DNA of 61,078 nucleotides from NCBI GenBank assembly GCA_020630915.1, contig JAHDIF010000013.1, positions 1-61,078 on the forward strand, written 5' to 3'. Made by a program: the position numbers and the translations under genes. This document shows positions 15,301 to 26,253 of this stretch, one piece after another. The notes below the pieces were generated by a model. That model made no database searches, was not told where the DNA came from, and was given only the letters and a program-made list of their open reading frames with translations. The stretch is from Dokdonia sp. (GTDB lineage: Bacteria > Bacteroidota > Bacteroidia > Flavobacteriales > Flavobacteriaceae). Numbering within the stretch: position 1 is the first letter of the stretch; every line of letters begins with the position of its first letter.

Positions 15301-16183
15301 TCCTGTTTTACTCAAGGAGACCGTAAATGGTCTCGCTATTAAAGAAGATGGGGTGTATGTAGATGTTACTTTTGGAGGAGGCGGGCATTCTAAAGAAATT
15401 TTAAATAGACTTGGCGGTAAAGGAAAATTATATGCTTTTGATCAGGACCAAGATGCTCAGCAAAATAGTATAGATGATGAACGGTTTGTTCTTATTCCTG
15501 AAAATTTCAGATTTATAAGAAGGTTTTTGAGATTTGAAGGTGTGCGCAAGGTGGATGGTATCCTAGGGGATTTTGGAGTTTCTTCACATCAGTTTGATGT
15601 TCCAGAAAGAGGGTTTTCTACAAGATTTGAGGCCGATCTTGATATGCGTATGAATCAAAATGATGATTTATCTGCCTATAACGTAGTTAATGAATATGAA
15701 GAGGAGGCATTGCGGCAAGTTTTCTGGCAATACGGAGAATTAAGAAGTGCGCCTAAGCTAGCAAGATTAATTGTAGAAGGAAGAGGGTCAAATCCAATTA
15801 AAACAAGTGAGCAGTTTAAAGAAGTGATCAAAACGCTTTTACCAAGACACAGGGAGCATAAAATTCTTGCTCAAATCTATCAAGCTATACGCATAGAAGT
15901 AAACCAAGAGATAGAAGTTTTAAAAGAATTCTTGATGCAAACAGAAGGGTTATTAGATCCTGGAGGTCGTTTATGTTTGATTTCATATCACTCTCTAGAA
16001 GACAGGTTGGTAAAACGATATATAAGAAATGGCCTATTTGAAGGAGAGCCGGAAAAGGATATGTATGGTCACTCGGAGGTTCCTTTTAAAAAGGTAGGCA
16101 AGCTTATCATTCCCGATGTTCAAGAAATAAAACAAAATAATAGAGCGCGCAGCGCAAAATTGCGTATTGCCGAAAAATTATAA
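15287..16183 (+). CDS. rsmH: 16S rRNA (cytosine(1402)-N(4))-methyltransferase
   Basis: RsmH (MraW) methylates C1402 in the decoding centre of 16S rRNA. The 298-residue protein shows the family signatures EYHNPVLLKETVNGL, VDVTFGGGGHSKEIL (SAM site), ILGDFGVSSHQFDVPERGFS, LDMRMNQ, RIEVNQEIEVL and LISYHSLEDRLVKRY. It overlaps mraZ by 14 bases and its stop overlaps the ftsL start by one base, so translation is probably coupled. Confidence 0.97.
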   Translation: MEYHNPVLLKETVNGLAIKEDGVYVDVTFGGGGHSKEILNRLGGKGKLYAFDQDQDAQQNSIDDERFVLIPENFRFIRRFLRFEGVRKVDGILGDFGVSSHQFDVPERGFSTRFEADLDMRMNQNDDLSAYNVVNEYEEEALRQVFWQYGELRSAPKLARLIVEGRGSNPIKTSEQFKEVIKTLLPRHREHKILAQIYQAIRIEVNQEIEVLKEFLMQTEGLLDPGGRLCLISYHSLEDRLVKRYIRNGLFEGEPEKDMYGHSEVPFKKVGKLIIPDVQEIKQNNRARSAKLRIAEKL

Positions 16184-16506
16184 TGAAGCAAAAAATTAAT
16201 GACATACTTAAAGGAAAGTTTTTAGTAGACGAGGAGTCTTTTAGAAACTGGAGAATGATCATTTTTCTGTCGGTACTGGCATTAGTGATGATAGCGAGTT
16301 CTCATCGCGCAGATGAGAAAGTGCACGAGATAGCACGATTAAAAACAGATGTGCAAGAATTAAGAAGCGAGTATGTAGCAGCTAGATTGGAGCTTCGGAA
16401 ATTAAAGATGTTAAGTACTGTCACCTCAAAAATAGAACCTAAAGGAATTGTTCCTTCTGAGGCACCGCCTAAAAAGATTAAAGTAAAAAGTAACAAAACA
16501 GAATAA
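16183..16506 (+). CDS. ftsL: FtsL-like division protein
   Basis: FtsL is a small bitopic protein that links early and late divisome parts with FtsB and FtsQ. This 107-residue protein has a cytoplasmic N-terminus, one transmembrane helix (MIIFLSVLALVMIASS, about residues 25-41) and a heptad-rich coiled coil (RLKTDVQELRSEYVAARLE). Sequence similarity in this family is low; the call rests on size, topology and position between rsmH and ftsI. The C-terminal tail is Lys-rich. Confidence 0.85.
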   Translation: MKQKINDILKGKFLVDEESFRNWRMIIFLSVLALVMIASSHRADEKVHEIARLKTDVQELRSEYVAARLELRKLKMLSTVTSKIEPKGIVPSEAPPKKIKVKSNKTE

Positions 16507-16513
16507 CTGCCAG

Positions 16514-18505
16514 ATGGCCACCACTGAGAAAAACATATTAAACCGATTGTACTTTGTAGCAGGCTTTATGTTTCTCTTTGCAATTCTTGTGGTTGTAAAG
16601 CTCGTAGATATCCAATTTTTTAAAGGAGATAAGTATCGTGAGCTGGCGGTTACTAGTACAGAGAAAATGACAACTATTCCTGCAACAAGAGGTAATCTTT
16701 ATGCAGGCGATGGTAGTTTGCTGGCTACCTCCGTAATTAAGTATGATGTACGTTGGGATGCGTTATCACCTTCAGAAGAAAATTTTAGTGAGAATATAGT
16801 GGCATTAAGTCAAGGGCTTTCTGAAGTTTTGGGGAAGTCTGCCTCATATTATGAGCAACGACTTCGTAAAGCAAGAGCTACCCAAAACAGATACCTTTTT
16901 GTTGCGCGCAATCTAGATTATCAAGAATATATCAAGATAAAGTCGCTTCCACTTTTTAATAAAGGACAGTATAAAGGTGGAATAATTATCGAAAACCATA
17001 CAGAGCGCGAGCATCCGTTAGATAAGATGGCAGAGCGTACGGTGGGATATGAGCGCAAAGATGATAGTGGTTACTACACTCGTGTGGGGCTTGAAGGGGC
17101 TTATGGTCACTACTTAAGAGGCAAAGAAGGACGAAGGTTAAAACAAAAAATTGCCAAAGGCGAATGGAAACCTTTAGGTGTAGGCAATATTGTCGAGCCA
17201 CGTGATGGGTATGATGTAATCTCTACTATAGATGTGAATATTCAGGATATAGCGCACCATGCTTTGCTTACTAATCTGGAAAAGTTTAAGGCAGATCACG
17301 GATGTGTTGTGGTTATGGAGACTAAGACAGGTGAAATTAAGGCTATCTCCAATCTTGGTCGCACTAAAGAAGGTAAATATTATGAGCGTCTTAATTATGC
17401 TGTAGGTGAAAGTCACGAGCCAGGGTCTACGTTTAAGTTAATGTCTATGGTGGCGGCACTAGAAGATAAAGTAATAGATACGAGTACCGTTTTTGATACA
17501 GAAGGAGGTCGTGTAAAATTTTACGATCGTACGGTAATAGATTCCAGAAGAGGTGGGTATGGTAAGATAAGTGCAGCAAAGGCTTTTGAGGTGAGTAGTA
17601 ATACGGCTTTCGCCAAAATGATTCAGGAAAACTACAAAGATGATCCTAAACGTTTTGTGAAGCGACTTTTTAATATGGGTCTTAATGATCAACTAGGCGT
17701 AGAAATTAAAGGAGAAGGAAAACCAAAATTTCCATATCCAGGAGATGAGGATTGGTATGGTACGACATTGCCTTGGATGGCATTCGGGTATGGGGTGCAA
17801 CTTACACCCTTGCAAACTCTTACATTTTACAATGCAATTGCAAATGATGGCGAAATGGTAAAGCCTAAGTTTATTAAGGAAGTAAAAGAATGGGATGTTA
17901 CGGTCGAGAAATTCGATAAAGAAGTGATTAATCCGAGAGTAGCTTCTCAAAGCACTATAGATGCTGTTCAAAAGATGATGGAAAACACGGTAAAGCGTGG
18001 TACAGCAAAAAATATTTACAGCCCAGAGTTTTCTATGGCAGGAAAAACAGGAACCTGCCAGATAGATTACTGGATAGAAAAAGGACAATATATAGCTTCT
18101 TTTGCAGGGTACTTTCCAGCAGACGATCCTAAATATTCTTGCATCGTGGTAGTACATAAACCAGACAAGTCTATTGGATATTATGGTAGTACGGTAGCGG
18201 CTCCCATATTCAAGCAGATTGCTCAAAAAATATATTCGGATACGCCCGTGATAGATGACGTTGCTTTGCCTAAAAACAATGGGGCGGCAATCGAAAAAGA
18301 TTACCAAGACTATTATACTTCAGTTAATAAGACCTATTCGGTCGTGCCTAATGTGGCAGGTATGAGCGGGATGGATGCGGTAGCACTGTTAGAGAATTTG
18401 GGGTTAAAAGTACGCTTTCGCGGAAGCGGAAAAGTCACCTCTCAATCTATTAAGTCAGGCGAAAAGTTAGTTAAGAACCAAACCATCACTTTAGAGTTAT
18501 CATGA
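16514..18505 (+). CDS. ftsI: Division-specific peptidoglycan transpeptidase (PBP3 type) with PASTA domain
   Basis: FtsI cross-links septal peptidoglycan. The 663-residue protein has an N-terminal membrane anchor (LYFVAGFMFLFAILVVVKLV), the PBP dimerisation domain (ATRGNLYAGDGSLLA), and a transpeptidase domain with the three active-site motifs: GSTFKLMS (SxxK), SSNTAF (SxN) and GKTGTC (KTG). A C-terminal PASTA domain follows (VPNVAGMSGMDAVALL and on). An altered palindrome at 18414 encodes RFRGS inside the PASTA domain. It overlaps murE by 4 bases (ATGA). Confidence 0.95.
   Translation: MATTEKNILNRLYFVAGFMFLFAILVVVKLVDIQFFKGDKYRELAVTSTEKMTTIPATRGNLYAGDGSLLATSVIKYDVRWDALSPSEENFSENIVALSQGLSEVLGKSASYYEQRLRKARATQNRYLFVARNLDYQEYIKIKSLPLFNKGQYKGGIIIENHTEREHPLDKMAERTVGYERKDDSGYYTRVGLEGAYGHYLRGKEGRRLKQKIAKGEWKPLGVGNIVEPRDGYDVISTIDVNIQDIAHHALLTNLEKFKADHGCVVVMETKTGEIKAISNLGRTKEGKYYERLNYAVGESHEPGSTFKLMSMVAALEDKVIDTSTVFDTEGGRVKFYDRTVIDSRRGGYGKISAAKAFEVSSNTAFAKMIQENYKDDPKRFVKRLFNMGLNDQLGVEIKGEGKPKFPYPGDEDWYGTTLPWMAFGYGVQLTPLQTLTFYNAIANDGEMVKPKFIKEVKEWDVTVEKFDKEVINPRVASQSTIDAVQKMMENTVKRGTAKNIYSPEFSMAGKTGTCQIDYWIEKGQYIASFAGYFPADDPKYSCIVVVHKPDKSIGYYGSTVAAPIFKQIAQKIYSDTPVIDDVALPKNNGAAIEKDYQDYYTSVNKTYSVVPNVAGMSGMDAVALLENLGLKVRFRGSGKVTSQSIKSGEKLVKNQTITLELS
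18414..18427. repeat. Iterated palindrome, altered copy in ftsI
   Basis: GCTTTCGCGGAAGC has one change (A to G) from the exact element, preceded by TAC. It encodes RFRGS in the PASTA domain of FtsI. Confidence 0.75.
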
Positions 18506-19965
18506 TTGTACTTAAAGACATATTGTACAAAGTACCGCTGGATAGTGTAGTAGGTAATACGGCTGTAGCTGTTACTAATTTGCATTTTGATTCTCGAAAC
18601 GTATCACTCAATGATGTTTTTGTAGCGGTGAAGGGTACACTTAGTGATGGACATGAATACATCGCAAAGGCAGTTGCTCAAGGAGCCATTGCCATTGTAT
18701 GTGAAGAGCTGCCAGAAAATATCGTTAACGGCGTGACCTATGTAACGGTCACTAGTTCCTCTAGTGCATTGGCAATTATGGCCGCCAATTATTATGGAAA
18801 TCCTTCTAGAAACTTACAGCTAGTGGGAGTTACGGGTACTAATGGTAAAACTACCATCGCTTCATTACTCTATCAACTTTTTGATAAGGCAGGATATAAA
18901 GTGGGCTTGCTATCTACTGTAAAAGTTATGGTGGGGAACAAGGAGTATAAGGCTACCCATACAACACCAGATCCTATAACGATTAATGCCTATTTAGAAG
19001 AGATGAATGAAGTAGGTGTAGAGTATTGCTTTATGGAGGTGAGCTCGCACGGTATTCATCAAAATAGAATTGAAGCTCTCGAGTTTGCAGGGGGCATTTT
19101 TACAAATCTCACCCACGATCATCTAGATTACCACAATACGTTTGCAGAGTATAGAGATGTAAAAAAACGATTCTTTGACGGATTGTCTAAAAACGCCTTT
19201 GCCCTTACCAATGTAGATGATAAGAATGGGTTAGTTATGCTCCAGAATACGGCGGCAAAAAAAATAACCTATGCCTTAAAATCTCACGCAGATTATAAAG
19301 CACATATCCTTGAAAACCAACTTTCAGGATTGTTGCTTAAAGTTAATGATCAAGAAGTGTGGGTGCGTCTTATTGGAAGTTTTAATGCATATAATGTGCT
19401 TGCTATTTATGCGACGGCAGAGCTTTTAGGACTTGAGCAAATGGAAGCGCTCCAGTTAGTGAGTGAGTTAGAAAGTGTGAGTGGTCGTTTTCAGTATCTC
19501 ATATCTGATTCTAATATCACTGCCATTGTTGATTATGCTCATACACCTGATGCATTGAAAAATGTCCTAGAAACTATTAATGACATCCGCACAAAAAATG
19601 AACAGCTTATTACAGTTGTAGGTGCTGGTGGAGACAGAGATAGGTCTAAACGACCTAAGATGGGGAATATCGCTTCTGCTCTTAGCACAAAAGTTGTTTT
19701 TACTAGCGATAACCCAAGATCAGAAAACCCCGAGATCATAATTCAAGATATAGAGAAAGGCGTCGAGCCTCAAAACTTTAAAAAAATTCTCTCGATCACA
19801 GATAGGAAACAAGCTATTAAAACCGCTTGTCAACTAGCGCAAGCTGGAGATATTATTCTCATTGCTGGGAAAGGTCACGAAACCTATCAAGAGATCAATG
19901 GAGAACGTCATGATTTTAATGACTATGAGATTGTAGAACAAACCCTAAAAACCCTACATAAGTAA
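18502..19965 (+). CDS. murE: UDP-MurNAc-L-Ala-D-Glu:meso-diaminopimelate ligase
   Basis: MurE adds the third amino acid to the peptidoglycan precursor. The 487-residue protein has the Mur ligase layout: N-terminal UDP-binding domain ([15 protein letters not shown]), ATP-binding [13 protein letters not shown], central [13 protein letters not shown] and [12 protein letters not shown], and C-terminal domain with [11 protein letters not shown]. The motif DNPRSENP in the last domain is the signature for meso-diaminopimelate rather than lysine. It overlaps ftsI by 4 bases and mraY by 1. Confidence 0.96.
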   Translation: MIVLKDILYKVPLDSVVGNTAVAVTNLHFDSRNVSLNDVFVAVKGTLSDGHEYIAKAVAQGAIAIVCEELPENIVNGVTYVTVTSSSSALAIMAANYYGNPSRNLQLVGVTGTNGKTTIASLLYQLFDKAGYKVGLLSTVKVMVGNKEYKATHTTPDPITINAYLEEMNEVGVEYCFMEVSSHGIHQNRIEALEFAGGIFTNLTHDHLDYHNTFAEYRDVKKRFFDGLSKNAFALTNVDDKNGLVMLQNTAAKKITYALKSHADYKAHILENQLSGLLLKVNDQEVWVRLIGSFNAYNVLAIYATAELLGLEQMEALQLVSELESVSGRFQYLISDSNITAIVDYAHTPDALKNVLETINDIRTKNEQLITVVGAGGDRDRSKRPKMGNIASALSTKVVFTSDNPRSENPEIIIQDIEKGVEPQNFKKILSITDRKQAIKTACQLAQAGDIILIAGKGHETYQEINGERHDFNDYEIVEQTLKTLHK

Positions 19966-21200
19966 TGCTGTACTATTTGTTTAAATATCTACAAGAAGCA
20001 TACAATTTGCCTGGGGCGAGTTTGTTTCAATACATCACTTTTAGAGCGGCGTTAGCCATAATTTTTTCTTTAGCATTCTCTACTATTTTTGGACAGCGTA
20101 TCATACGTTTTCTTCAGAAAAAGCAGATGGGCGAGACCATTCGTGATTTAGGTCTCGAAGGACAAGCTCAAAAAGCAGGAACACCTACAATGGGTGGTAT
20201 CATTATCATTTTAGGGACCCTTATTCCTGTGCTCCTGTTTTCTAAAGTAGATAATATCTACATCATTTTACTGATTATTACCACCGTATGGATGGGGCTT
20301 ATAGGATTCTTAGATGACTATAAGAAGAAGATGGAGAAGAATAAGGACGGTCTGGCAGGTAAGTATAAAGTAATAGGTCAAGTAGGTTTAGGGATTATTG
20401 TAGGCACTACAATGTTTTTTCACTCAGACGTAACCATTAAAGAAGAACTCGCAACTACAACAGATACAGTTGTACAGGTAACACCAGGTCAGGAGGCAGA
20501 GGAGTTTACAAAAGAGCAAAAGAGTTTAAAGACTACGATCCCGTTTGCAAAAAACAACGAGTTAGACTATGCAAAACTAGTGACTTGGATCAACCCTGAC
20601 TATGCAAAATATGCTTGGATCATTTTCATCCCAATAGTAATATTAATTGTGACAGCTGTTTCTAATGCGGCAAACTTAACAGATGGGATAGACGGTCTTG
20701 CGGCTGGAACCTCGGCTATTGCGGTCTTGACTTTAGGGGTTTTTGCCTTTGTGTCTGGTAATATCATTTTTAGTGATTACCTCAATGTGATGTATATACC
20801 GCGTAGTGGTGAGATGGTGATATTTATTGCTGCCTTTGTGGGGGCGCTCATTGGGTTCTTGTGGTATAACACCTATCCCGCACAGGTATTTATGGGTGAT
20901 ACAGGAAGTTTGACTATAGGGGGAATCATAGCAGTACTTGCTATAGCGACCAGAAAAGAATGGCTTATTCCTATTCTAGGAGGCATATTCGTGATGGAAA
21001 ATCTCTCTGTGGTCTTGCAAGTGGGGTACTTTAAATACACGAAGAAAAAATTTGGAGAAGGTAGGAGAATATTCCTAATGAGTCCTATACATCATCATTA
21101 TCAAAAGAAAGGAATACACGAGAGTAAGATTGTAACGCGCTTTTGGATTGTAGGAATACTACTTGCCATTCTAGCGGTGGTCACATTAAAAATAAGATAA
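19965..21200 (+). CDS. mraY: Phospho-N-acetylmuramoyl-pentapeptide transferase
   Basis: MraY transfers phospho-MurNAc-pentapeptide to undecaprenyl phosphate to make lipid I at the inner membrane. The protein (411 residues) is longer than the E. coli enzyme (360). The core motifs are present: [22 protein letters not shown]-type ([14 protein letters not shown]), [27 protein letters not shown] and [12 protein letters not shown]. The extra length is mostly a hydrophilic insertion of about 50 residues (from about residue 150, containing [17 protein letters not shown]) between two membrane helices, as is usual in Bacteroidota from memory. Confidence 0.96.
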   Translation: MLYYLFKYLQEAYNLPGASLFQYITFRAALAIIFSLAFSTIFGQRIIRFLQKKQMGETIRDLGLEGQAQKAGTPTMGGIIIILGTLIPVLLFSKVDNIYIILLIITTVWMGLIGFLDDYKKKMEKNKDGLAGKYKVIGQVGLGIIVGTTMFFHSDVTIKEELATTTDTVVQVTPGQEAEEFTKEQKSLKTTIPFAKNNELDYAKLVTWINPDYAKYAWIIFIPIVILIVTAVSNAANLTDGIDGLAAGTSAIAVLTLGVFAFVSGNIIFSDYLNVMYIPRSGEMVIFIAAFVGALIGFLWYNTYPAQVFMGDTGSLTIGGIIAVLAIATRKEWLIPILGGIFVMENLSVVLQVGYFKYTKKKFGEGRRIFLMSPIHHHYQKKGIHESKIVTRFWIVGILLAILAVVTLKIR

Positions 21201-21204
21201 GTAC

Positions 21205-21218
21205 GCTTTCGCGAAAGC
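21205..21218. repeat. Iterated palindrome, exact copy
   Basis: GCTTTCGCGAAAGC with GTAC on the left fills most of the 27-base mraY-murD spacer. Confidence 0.9.
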
Positions 21219-21227
21219 AAAACATAA

Positions 21228-22565
21228 ATGAACAAACGCATTGTCATATTAGGAGGAGGAGAGAGCGGTGTAGGAACGGCTATTCTGGCAAAGCAAAAAG
21301 GATACGAAGTATTTGTTTCTGACTTCGGAAAAATAAAAGAGAGTTACAAAAACGTTCTGATACATTTTGAAATAGATTGGGAAGAAGGAGGCCATACAGA
21401 AGGATTGATTTTAAATGCTACGGTGGTAATGAAAAGTCCTGGAATACCTGATAGCGCTCCTATCGTGAAGAAATTGGTTGGAAAAGGTGTTTCTGTGATT
21501 TCGGAAATTGAGTTTGCATCAAAATTTACAGATGCTACCATCATTGGGATTACGGGAAGCAACGGTAAAACAACCACGACAATGCTTACAGGTCATATTC
21601 TAGAAACTGCTGGATTAAATGCGGGAGTTGCTGGAAATATAGGTGACAGTTTTGCAAAGATGGTAGCACAAGATCCAAAGGATTTGTACACGCTAGAGAT
21701 AAGTAGTTTTCAACTAGATGGAGTGGTGAATTTTGCACCGCACATCGCAGTGCTCACTAACATCACACCAGATCATCTAGATAGATACGAGTATGACTTT
21801 GAAAAGTACATCGCCTCAAAGTTTAGAATTGCTATGAATCAAACAGAGAAGGACTATCTCATTTATGATGCAGATGATCCTGTGATTACAGGCTGGTTAG
21901 AAAAGCACCCAGTAAAATCACAATTACTCCCATTCTCACTTTCAAAAGAAATGCCGCAAGGCGCATATATAAAAGATAATACAATCAACCTTAAAATAGA
22001 TAATAACCAGTTTACTATGACAACTCAACAACTAGCATTAAAAGGACAGCACAATGCAAAAAACGCTATGGCTGCTGCCACTGTAGCAAACCTACTTAAT
22101 ATAAGAAAGGCTACTATACGCGAGAGTTTAGAAGGATTTCAAGGGGTAGAGCATCGCCTCGAACAAGTCCTTAAAATTGGTAATGTACAGTATATAAACG
22201 ATAGTAAAGCGACAAATGTAAACGCTACATTTTATGCCCTAGATAGTATGAGCGCTCCAACGGTATGGATTGTAGGAGGCGTCGATAAGGGTAATGATTA
22301 TCGTGATTTATACCCTCTTATTAATGAAAAAGTAAAAGCGATTATCTGTTTAGGAGTAGACAATAAAAAGCTGCTGGATCACTTTAGTAATATGGTAGAG
22401 ATCATCGTAGAAACACCTGCAATGACAGAGGCTGTAAAGATGGCATATAAGATTGCAGAGAAGGGCGATAATGTACTGCTATCACCAGCGTGTGCAAGTT
22501 TTGATCTTTTTGATAATTACGAAGATCGAGGGAGACAGTTTAAGAATGCTGTGAGAAATTTATAA
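21228..22565 (+). CDS. murD: UDP-MurNAc-L-alanine:D-glutamate ligase
   Basis: MurD adds D-glutamate to UDP-MurNAc-L-Ala in the cytoplasm. The 445-residue protein has the Mur ligase layout: N-terminal Rossmann-like VILGGGESGVGTAILA, ATP site GITGSNGKTTTT, LEISSFQLDG, NITPDHLDRY, and the C-terminal domain starting near EHRLEQVLKIGNVQYINDSKATN, cited in part as EHRLEQV and NDSKATN. LSPACASFDLFDNYEDRG near the end is diagnostic for MurD. It lies 27 bases after mraY, the spacer being occupied by a palindrome. Confidence 0.96.
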   Translation: MNKRIVILGGGESGVGTAILAKQKGYEVFVSDFGKIKESYKNVLIHFEIDWEEGGHTEGLILNATVVMKSPGIPDSAPIVKKLVGKGVSVISEIEFASKFTDATIIGITGSNGKTTTTMLTGHILETAGLNAGVAGNIGDSFAKMVAQDPKDLYTLEISSFQLDGVVNFAPHIAVLTNITPDHLDRYEYDFEKYIASKFRIAMNQTEKDYLIYDADDPVITGWLEKHPVKSQLLPFSLSKEMPQGAYIKDNTINLKIDNNQFTMTTQQLALKGQHNAKNAMAAATVANLLNIRKATIRESLEGFQGVEHRLEQVLKIGNVQYINDSKATNVNATFYALDSMSAPTVWIVGGVDKGNDYRDLYPLINEKVKAIICLGVDNKKLLDHFSNMVEIIVETPAMTEAVKMAYKIAEKGDNVLLSPACASFDLFDNYEDRGRQFKNAVRNL

Positions 22566-22587
22566 CCCATTTAATCGGGAAAAATAC

Positions 22588-22601
22588 GCTTTCGCGGAAG
22601 T
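22588..22601. repeat. Iterated palindrome, altered copy
   Basis: GCTTTCGCGGAAGT carries two changes from the exact element and is preceded by ATAC, in the murD-ftsW spacer. Confidence 0.7.
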
Positions 22602-22614
22602 GTAATCAAAGAGA

Positions 22615-23820
22615 ATGTCAAAAGTAAAAAACATATTTGCAGGGTTACAAGGAGATAGAGCTATCTGGGCGATCGCCGCTTTGCTGGCGTTGTTTTCTTT
22701 CTTGCCAGTGTACAGTGCTGCCAGTAACCTAGCTTACATAAATGGAGATGGAAATACCATTCGGTTTTTGATCAAGCACGGGATGCACTTAATTTTAGGT
22801 TTTACAATACTTTATGGAGTGCATAAAATACCACACCATTATTTCAAAGGACTGTCGGTTATTTTCCTGCCTCTTGTGATTGTTTTGTTAGTGGTAACCA
22901 TTGCCCAAGGAACAACGATGGCAGGAGCAAATGCAGCTAGATGGATACGTATTCCTTTTATGGGAGTTGGTTTTCAAACTTCTACGCTAGCTGCTGTAGT
23001 TCTTATGGTATATGTAGCTAGATATCTGGCTCGTATAAAAGATAAGGCTGTCACGTTTAAAGAAACATTAGTTCCTTTGTGGTTACCTGTAGGTATCGTA
23101 CTTGCATTAATATTACCTGCAAATTTTTCTACCACTGCGATCATCTTTGCAATGGTAATTGCATTAGTGTTCTTAGGAGGGTATCCCCTTAAATATTTGG
23201 GAGCGATTATAGGAGTAGGCGTGGTAATGCTCCTGCTATTTGTGCTATTAGCAAAAGCTTTTCCAGGAATGTTTCCTAATCGTGTTGATACTTGGATAAG
23301 TAGATTAGAAAACTTTGCTAGTGACGAGGTAGATGCAGATGCAGATTACCAAATCGAAAAGGCAAAAATCGCCATAGCCTCTGGAGGTGCTTTTGGTCAA
23401 GGTCCTGGCAAAAGCGTACAGAAGAATTTTTTACCCCAATCATCATCAGATTTTATATATGCCATTATTGTAGAAGAGTTTGGACTCGTAGGAGGGTTGT
23501 TTTTAATGCTCTTGTACTTGTTACTACTCTTTAGGATCACAGTAATTGCTCACAAAGCCGAATCGATTTTTGCAAAACTACTCGTAATAGGAGTCGGGAT
23601 GCCCATCGTTTTTCAGGCACTAATTAATATGGCGGTAGCTGTGGAGTTATTTCCCGTAACAGGGCAGACGTTGCCCCTGGTAAGTAGCGGAGGTACCTCT
23701 ATATGGATGACCTGTCTCGCTATAGGGATCGTTTTGAGCGTGAGTGCAAAAAGAGAAGTAAAAAAGCAAGAACAAACCGAAATAGAAAACCCTTTAGATA
23801 TCTTAAGTGAGACCCTATAA
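22615..23820 (+). CDS. ftsW: Lipid II polymerase / division protein FtsW
   Basis: FtsW is the SEDS-family glycosyltransferase that polymerises septal peptidoglycan with FtsI. The 401-residue protein has about ten transmembrane segments. SEDS signatures are present: [52 protein letters not shown] and [14 protein letters not shown]. Position between murD and murG favours FtsW over RodA. It overlaps murG by 14 bases. Confidence 0.95.
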   Translation: MSKVKNIFAGLQGDRAIWAIAALLALFSFLPVYSAASNLAYINGDGNTIRFLIKHGMHLILGFTILYGVHKIPHHYFKGLSVIFLPLVIVLLVVTIAQGTTMAGANAARWIRIPFMGVGFQTSTLAAVVLMVYVARYLARIKDKAVTFKETLVPLWLPVGIVLALILPANFSTTAIIFAMVIALVFLGGYPLKYLGAIIGVGVVMLLLFVLLAKAFPGMFPNRVDTWISRLENFASDEVDADADYQIEKAKIAIASGGAFGQGPGKSVQKNFLPQSSSDFIYAIIVEEFGLVGGLFLMLLYLLLLFRITVIAHKAESIFAKLLVIGVGMPIVFQALINMAVAVELFPVTGQTLPLVSSGGTSIWMTCLAIGIVLSVSAKREVKKQEQTEIENPLDILSETL

Positions 23821-24904
23821 AGTAATCATATCAGGTGGAGGTACAGGAGGACATATCTATCCTGCGATTGCGATTGCAAAAGAATTTGAGGCGCGCTATC
23901 CAGATACCCAGTTCTTATTTGTGGGAGCACAAGATCGTATGGAGATGGAAAAGGTACCACAAGCTGGATATGACATACAAGGGTTGTGGATTTCTGGAAT
24001 ACAGCGCAAGCTCTCTATCGAGAATTTGAAATTTCCTTTCAAGCTTTTAAGTAGTTTGTGGAAGTCTAAAAAAATCATTAAAAAATTTAAACCAGATGTC
24101 GTGATCGGGACGGGAGGATTTGCCTCAGGTCCATTACTGCGAGTCGCAACTGGCAAAAAGATACCTGCGCTTATTCAAGAACAAAATTCGTATGCAGGAA
24201 TAACGAATAAGCTTTTATCTAAAAGGGTTCAGAAAGTATGTGTAGCGTATGATCATATGGATCGTTTCTTTCCTAAAGAAATAACAATCAAAACAGGAAA
24301 TCCCGTTCGTAACGATCTGTTAGATATTTCCAGTAAACGAACGACTGCTTTTGAAAAATACAACCTATCACATAACTCAAAAGTTGTCCTCGTGATAGGA
24401 GGAAGTCTAGGGGCTCGAGCGGTTAATGCCTTGATGAGTGAGCATCTAGATTTCTTTAAAAAACAAGGAGTACAGTTGCTCTGGCAAACAGGGAAGTTAT
24501 ACTATGATCAGTACAAACATCTACAGTCAGATGAGGTACAGGTGATGGCGTATATAGATCAGATGGATATGGCCTATGCTGCTGCAGATGTTATCGTTTC
24601 CCGTGCAGGAGCAAGCTCTGTATCTGAGCTGTGTATTGTAGGAAAGGCTACCATTTTTATTCCATCTCCTAACGTGGCAGAAGATCATCAGACTAAAAAT
24701 GCGCAAGCTATCGTTTCAGAAAATGGAGCAATACTCATAAAAGAATCTGAAGCCGCAGAGAAATTTAGTTCAGAAATTCAAAAGCTTCTCACGAATGAGC
24801 CTAGACGCCATGAGCTGGGATCGAACATTAAGAAATTGGCATTACCAGACGCAACAAAAGATATCGTAAACGAAATAGAAAAATTACTATCAACCCAATC
24901 TTGA
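23807..24904 (+). CDS. murG: UDP-GlcNAc:undecaprenyl-PP-MurNAc-pentapeptide transferase
   Basis: MurG adds GlcNAc to lipid I to give lipid II at the inner face of the membrane. The 365-residue protein begins at GTG inside the end of ftsW. Motifs: [15 protein letters not shown] (glycine-rich loop), [31 protein letters not shown] and [15 protein letters not shown] with DHQTKNA, which together bind UDP-GlcNAc. Its stop overlaps the TTG start of murC. Confidence 0.96.
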   Translation: MRPYKVIISGGGTGGHIYPAIAIAKEFEARYPDTQFLFVGAQDRMEMEKVPQAGYDIQGLWISGIQRKLSIENLKFPFKLLSSLWKSKKIIKKFKPDVVIGTGGFASGPLLRVATGKKIPALIQEQNSYAGITNKLLSKRVQKVCVAYDHMDRFFPKEITIKTGNPVRNDLLDISSKRTTAFEKYNLSHNSKVVLVIGGSLGARAVNALMSEHLDFFKKQGVQLLWQTGKLYYDQYKHLQSDEVQVMAYIDQMDMAYAAADVIVSRAGASSVSELCIVGKATIFIPSPNVAEDHQTKNAQAIVSENGAILIKESEAAEKFSSEIQKLLTNEPRRHELGSNIKKLALPDATKDIVNEIEKLLSTQS

Positions 24905-26253
24905 AGGATTTAAAACACATAGAAAACGTTTATTTTATCGGTATCGGTGGTATCGGGATGAGTGCTCTAGCGCGCTATTTTCATACTAACGGGAAGAGAG
25001 TTTCGGGGTATGACAAGACACCTAGTTCCATAACGCAAGAACTTCAGGCGCTTGGCATGGAGGTGCATTTTAACGATCGAGGGACAACCATTATAGATAC
25101 TTATCCTAATAAAGAAGAAACATTAGTGGTCTATACACCTGCTATTCCTAGAGATTTTGTGGAGTTGGTACGCTTTCGCGAAAGCGGTTATCACCTTAAA
25201 AAAAGGGCTGAGGTTCTTGGGTTGATTGCCAATCAAGTATACACACTGGCGGTTGCAGGTACCCACGGAAAGACCACTACTTCAAGTATTCTAGGCCATC
25301 TTCTTGCCGAAACGGGAGCTCCTGTCACTGCTTTTATAGGGGGCATTACAAATAATTATAATAGCAATCTTATTCAAAAAGGAAATGAGGTAGTCGTGGT
25401 TGAGGCAGATGAGTTTGATCGTTCTTTCTTACAACTGCAACCACAAATAGCGTGTATAACGTCTATGGATCCAGATCATCTGGATATCTATGAAAATGAA
25501 GCCGATTTTGAGGCTACTTTTAAACAGTTTGCCACAAAAGTGCCGGCCGAGAACTTGTTTATTAAAAATGGGCTGCCTCTAAAAGGGAATACCGTTGGAA
25601 TTAACGATAACGCACAGTATAGTGCGCAAAATATTACCATAGAAAATGGTCACTACGTCTTTGATTTTAAACATCCAGAAGGCGTAGTAAAGAAGATGCA
25701 ATTTAACCTACCTGGATGGCACAATTTGTTTAATGCAGTTACAGCCTTAGGAATGGCAATGGTATATGGTTCCCCGACCGCCTTGCTTCCTGAGGCTTTA
25801 CGCACATATGCGGGTGTGAACAGACGTTTTAGTTATCGTGTTAATCAAGAAGACCTAGTTCTTATTGATGATTATGCACATCATCCAACAGAAATAGCAG
25901 CAGTCCATCAGAGTGTTAGAGAGATGTACCCAGAGGAAGAAGTGCTAGCTGTTTTTCAACCGCATTTGTTTAGTCGCACACAAGATTTTATGGAGGGTTT
26001 TGCTGCTGAGTTGAGCAGATTTGATGAGGTTCTATTGTTAGATATTTATCCAGCAAGAGAGCTCCCGATAGATGGTGTTACTAGCGCTGCTTTACTAGAG
26101 CAAATAAGTGTCGAAAATAAAGCACTAATCAAAAAAGAAAGTTTGAGTAAAATTATACAAGAAGCGAGACAAAAAGTGATAGTAATGATGGGTGCTGGAG
26201 ATATAGGAGTAGAGATTGAAAGAATAACCAAAGAGCTTACATATGCGAGTTAA
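24901..26253 (+). CDS. murC: UDP-N-acetylmuramate:L-alanine ligase
   Basis: MurC adds L-alanine to UDP-MurNAc, the first peptide step. The 450-residue protein starts at TTG overlapping the murG stop. Motifs: [16 protein letters not shown] (UDP site), [13 protein letters not shown] (ATP site), [29 protein letters not shown] and [12 protein letters not shown], with [14 protein letters not shown] in the last domain. An exact palindrome at 25172 encodes RFRES (in [10 protein letters not shown]). It overlaps ftsQ by 11 bases. Confidence 0.96.
   Translation: MKDLKHIENVYFIGIGGIGMSALARYFHTNGKRVSGYDKTPSSITQELQALGMEVHFNDRGTTIIDTYPNKEETLVVYTPAIPRDFVELVRFRESGYHLKKRAEVLGLIANQVYTLAVAGTHGKTTTSSILGHLLAETGAPVTAFIGGITNNYNSNLIQKGNEVVVVEADEFDRSFLQLQPQIACITSMDPDHLDIYENEADFEATFKQFATKVPAENLFIKNGLPLKGNTVGINDNAQYSAQNITIENGHYVFDFKHPEGVVKKMQFNLPGWHNLFNAVTALGMAMVYGSPTALLPEALRTYAGVNRRFSYRVNQEDLVLIDDYAHHPTEIAAVHQSVREMYPEEEVLAVFQPHLFSRTQDFMEGFAAELSRFDEVLLLDIYPARELPIDGVTSAALLEQISVENKALIKKESLSKIIQEARQKVIVMMGAGDIGVEIERITKELTYAS
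25172..25185. repeat. Iterated palindrome, exact copy in murC
   Basis: GCTTTCGCGAAAGC with GTAC on the left, read in frame as RFRES in MurC. Confidence 0.9.

Noticed and set aside
17604-17617. GGCTTTCGCCAAAA in ftsI as a palindrome copy
   Set aside because: The core CGCGA is missing and the peptide (NTAFAKM) is the conserved SxN region of the enzyme.
17693-18307. Long minus-strand open frame (204 codons) opposite ftsI
   Set aside because: It is the shadow of the conserved ftsI frame, has no family features and a composition typical of an antisense reading.
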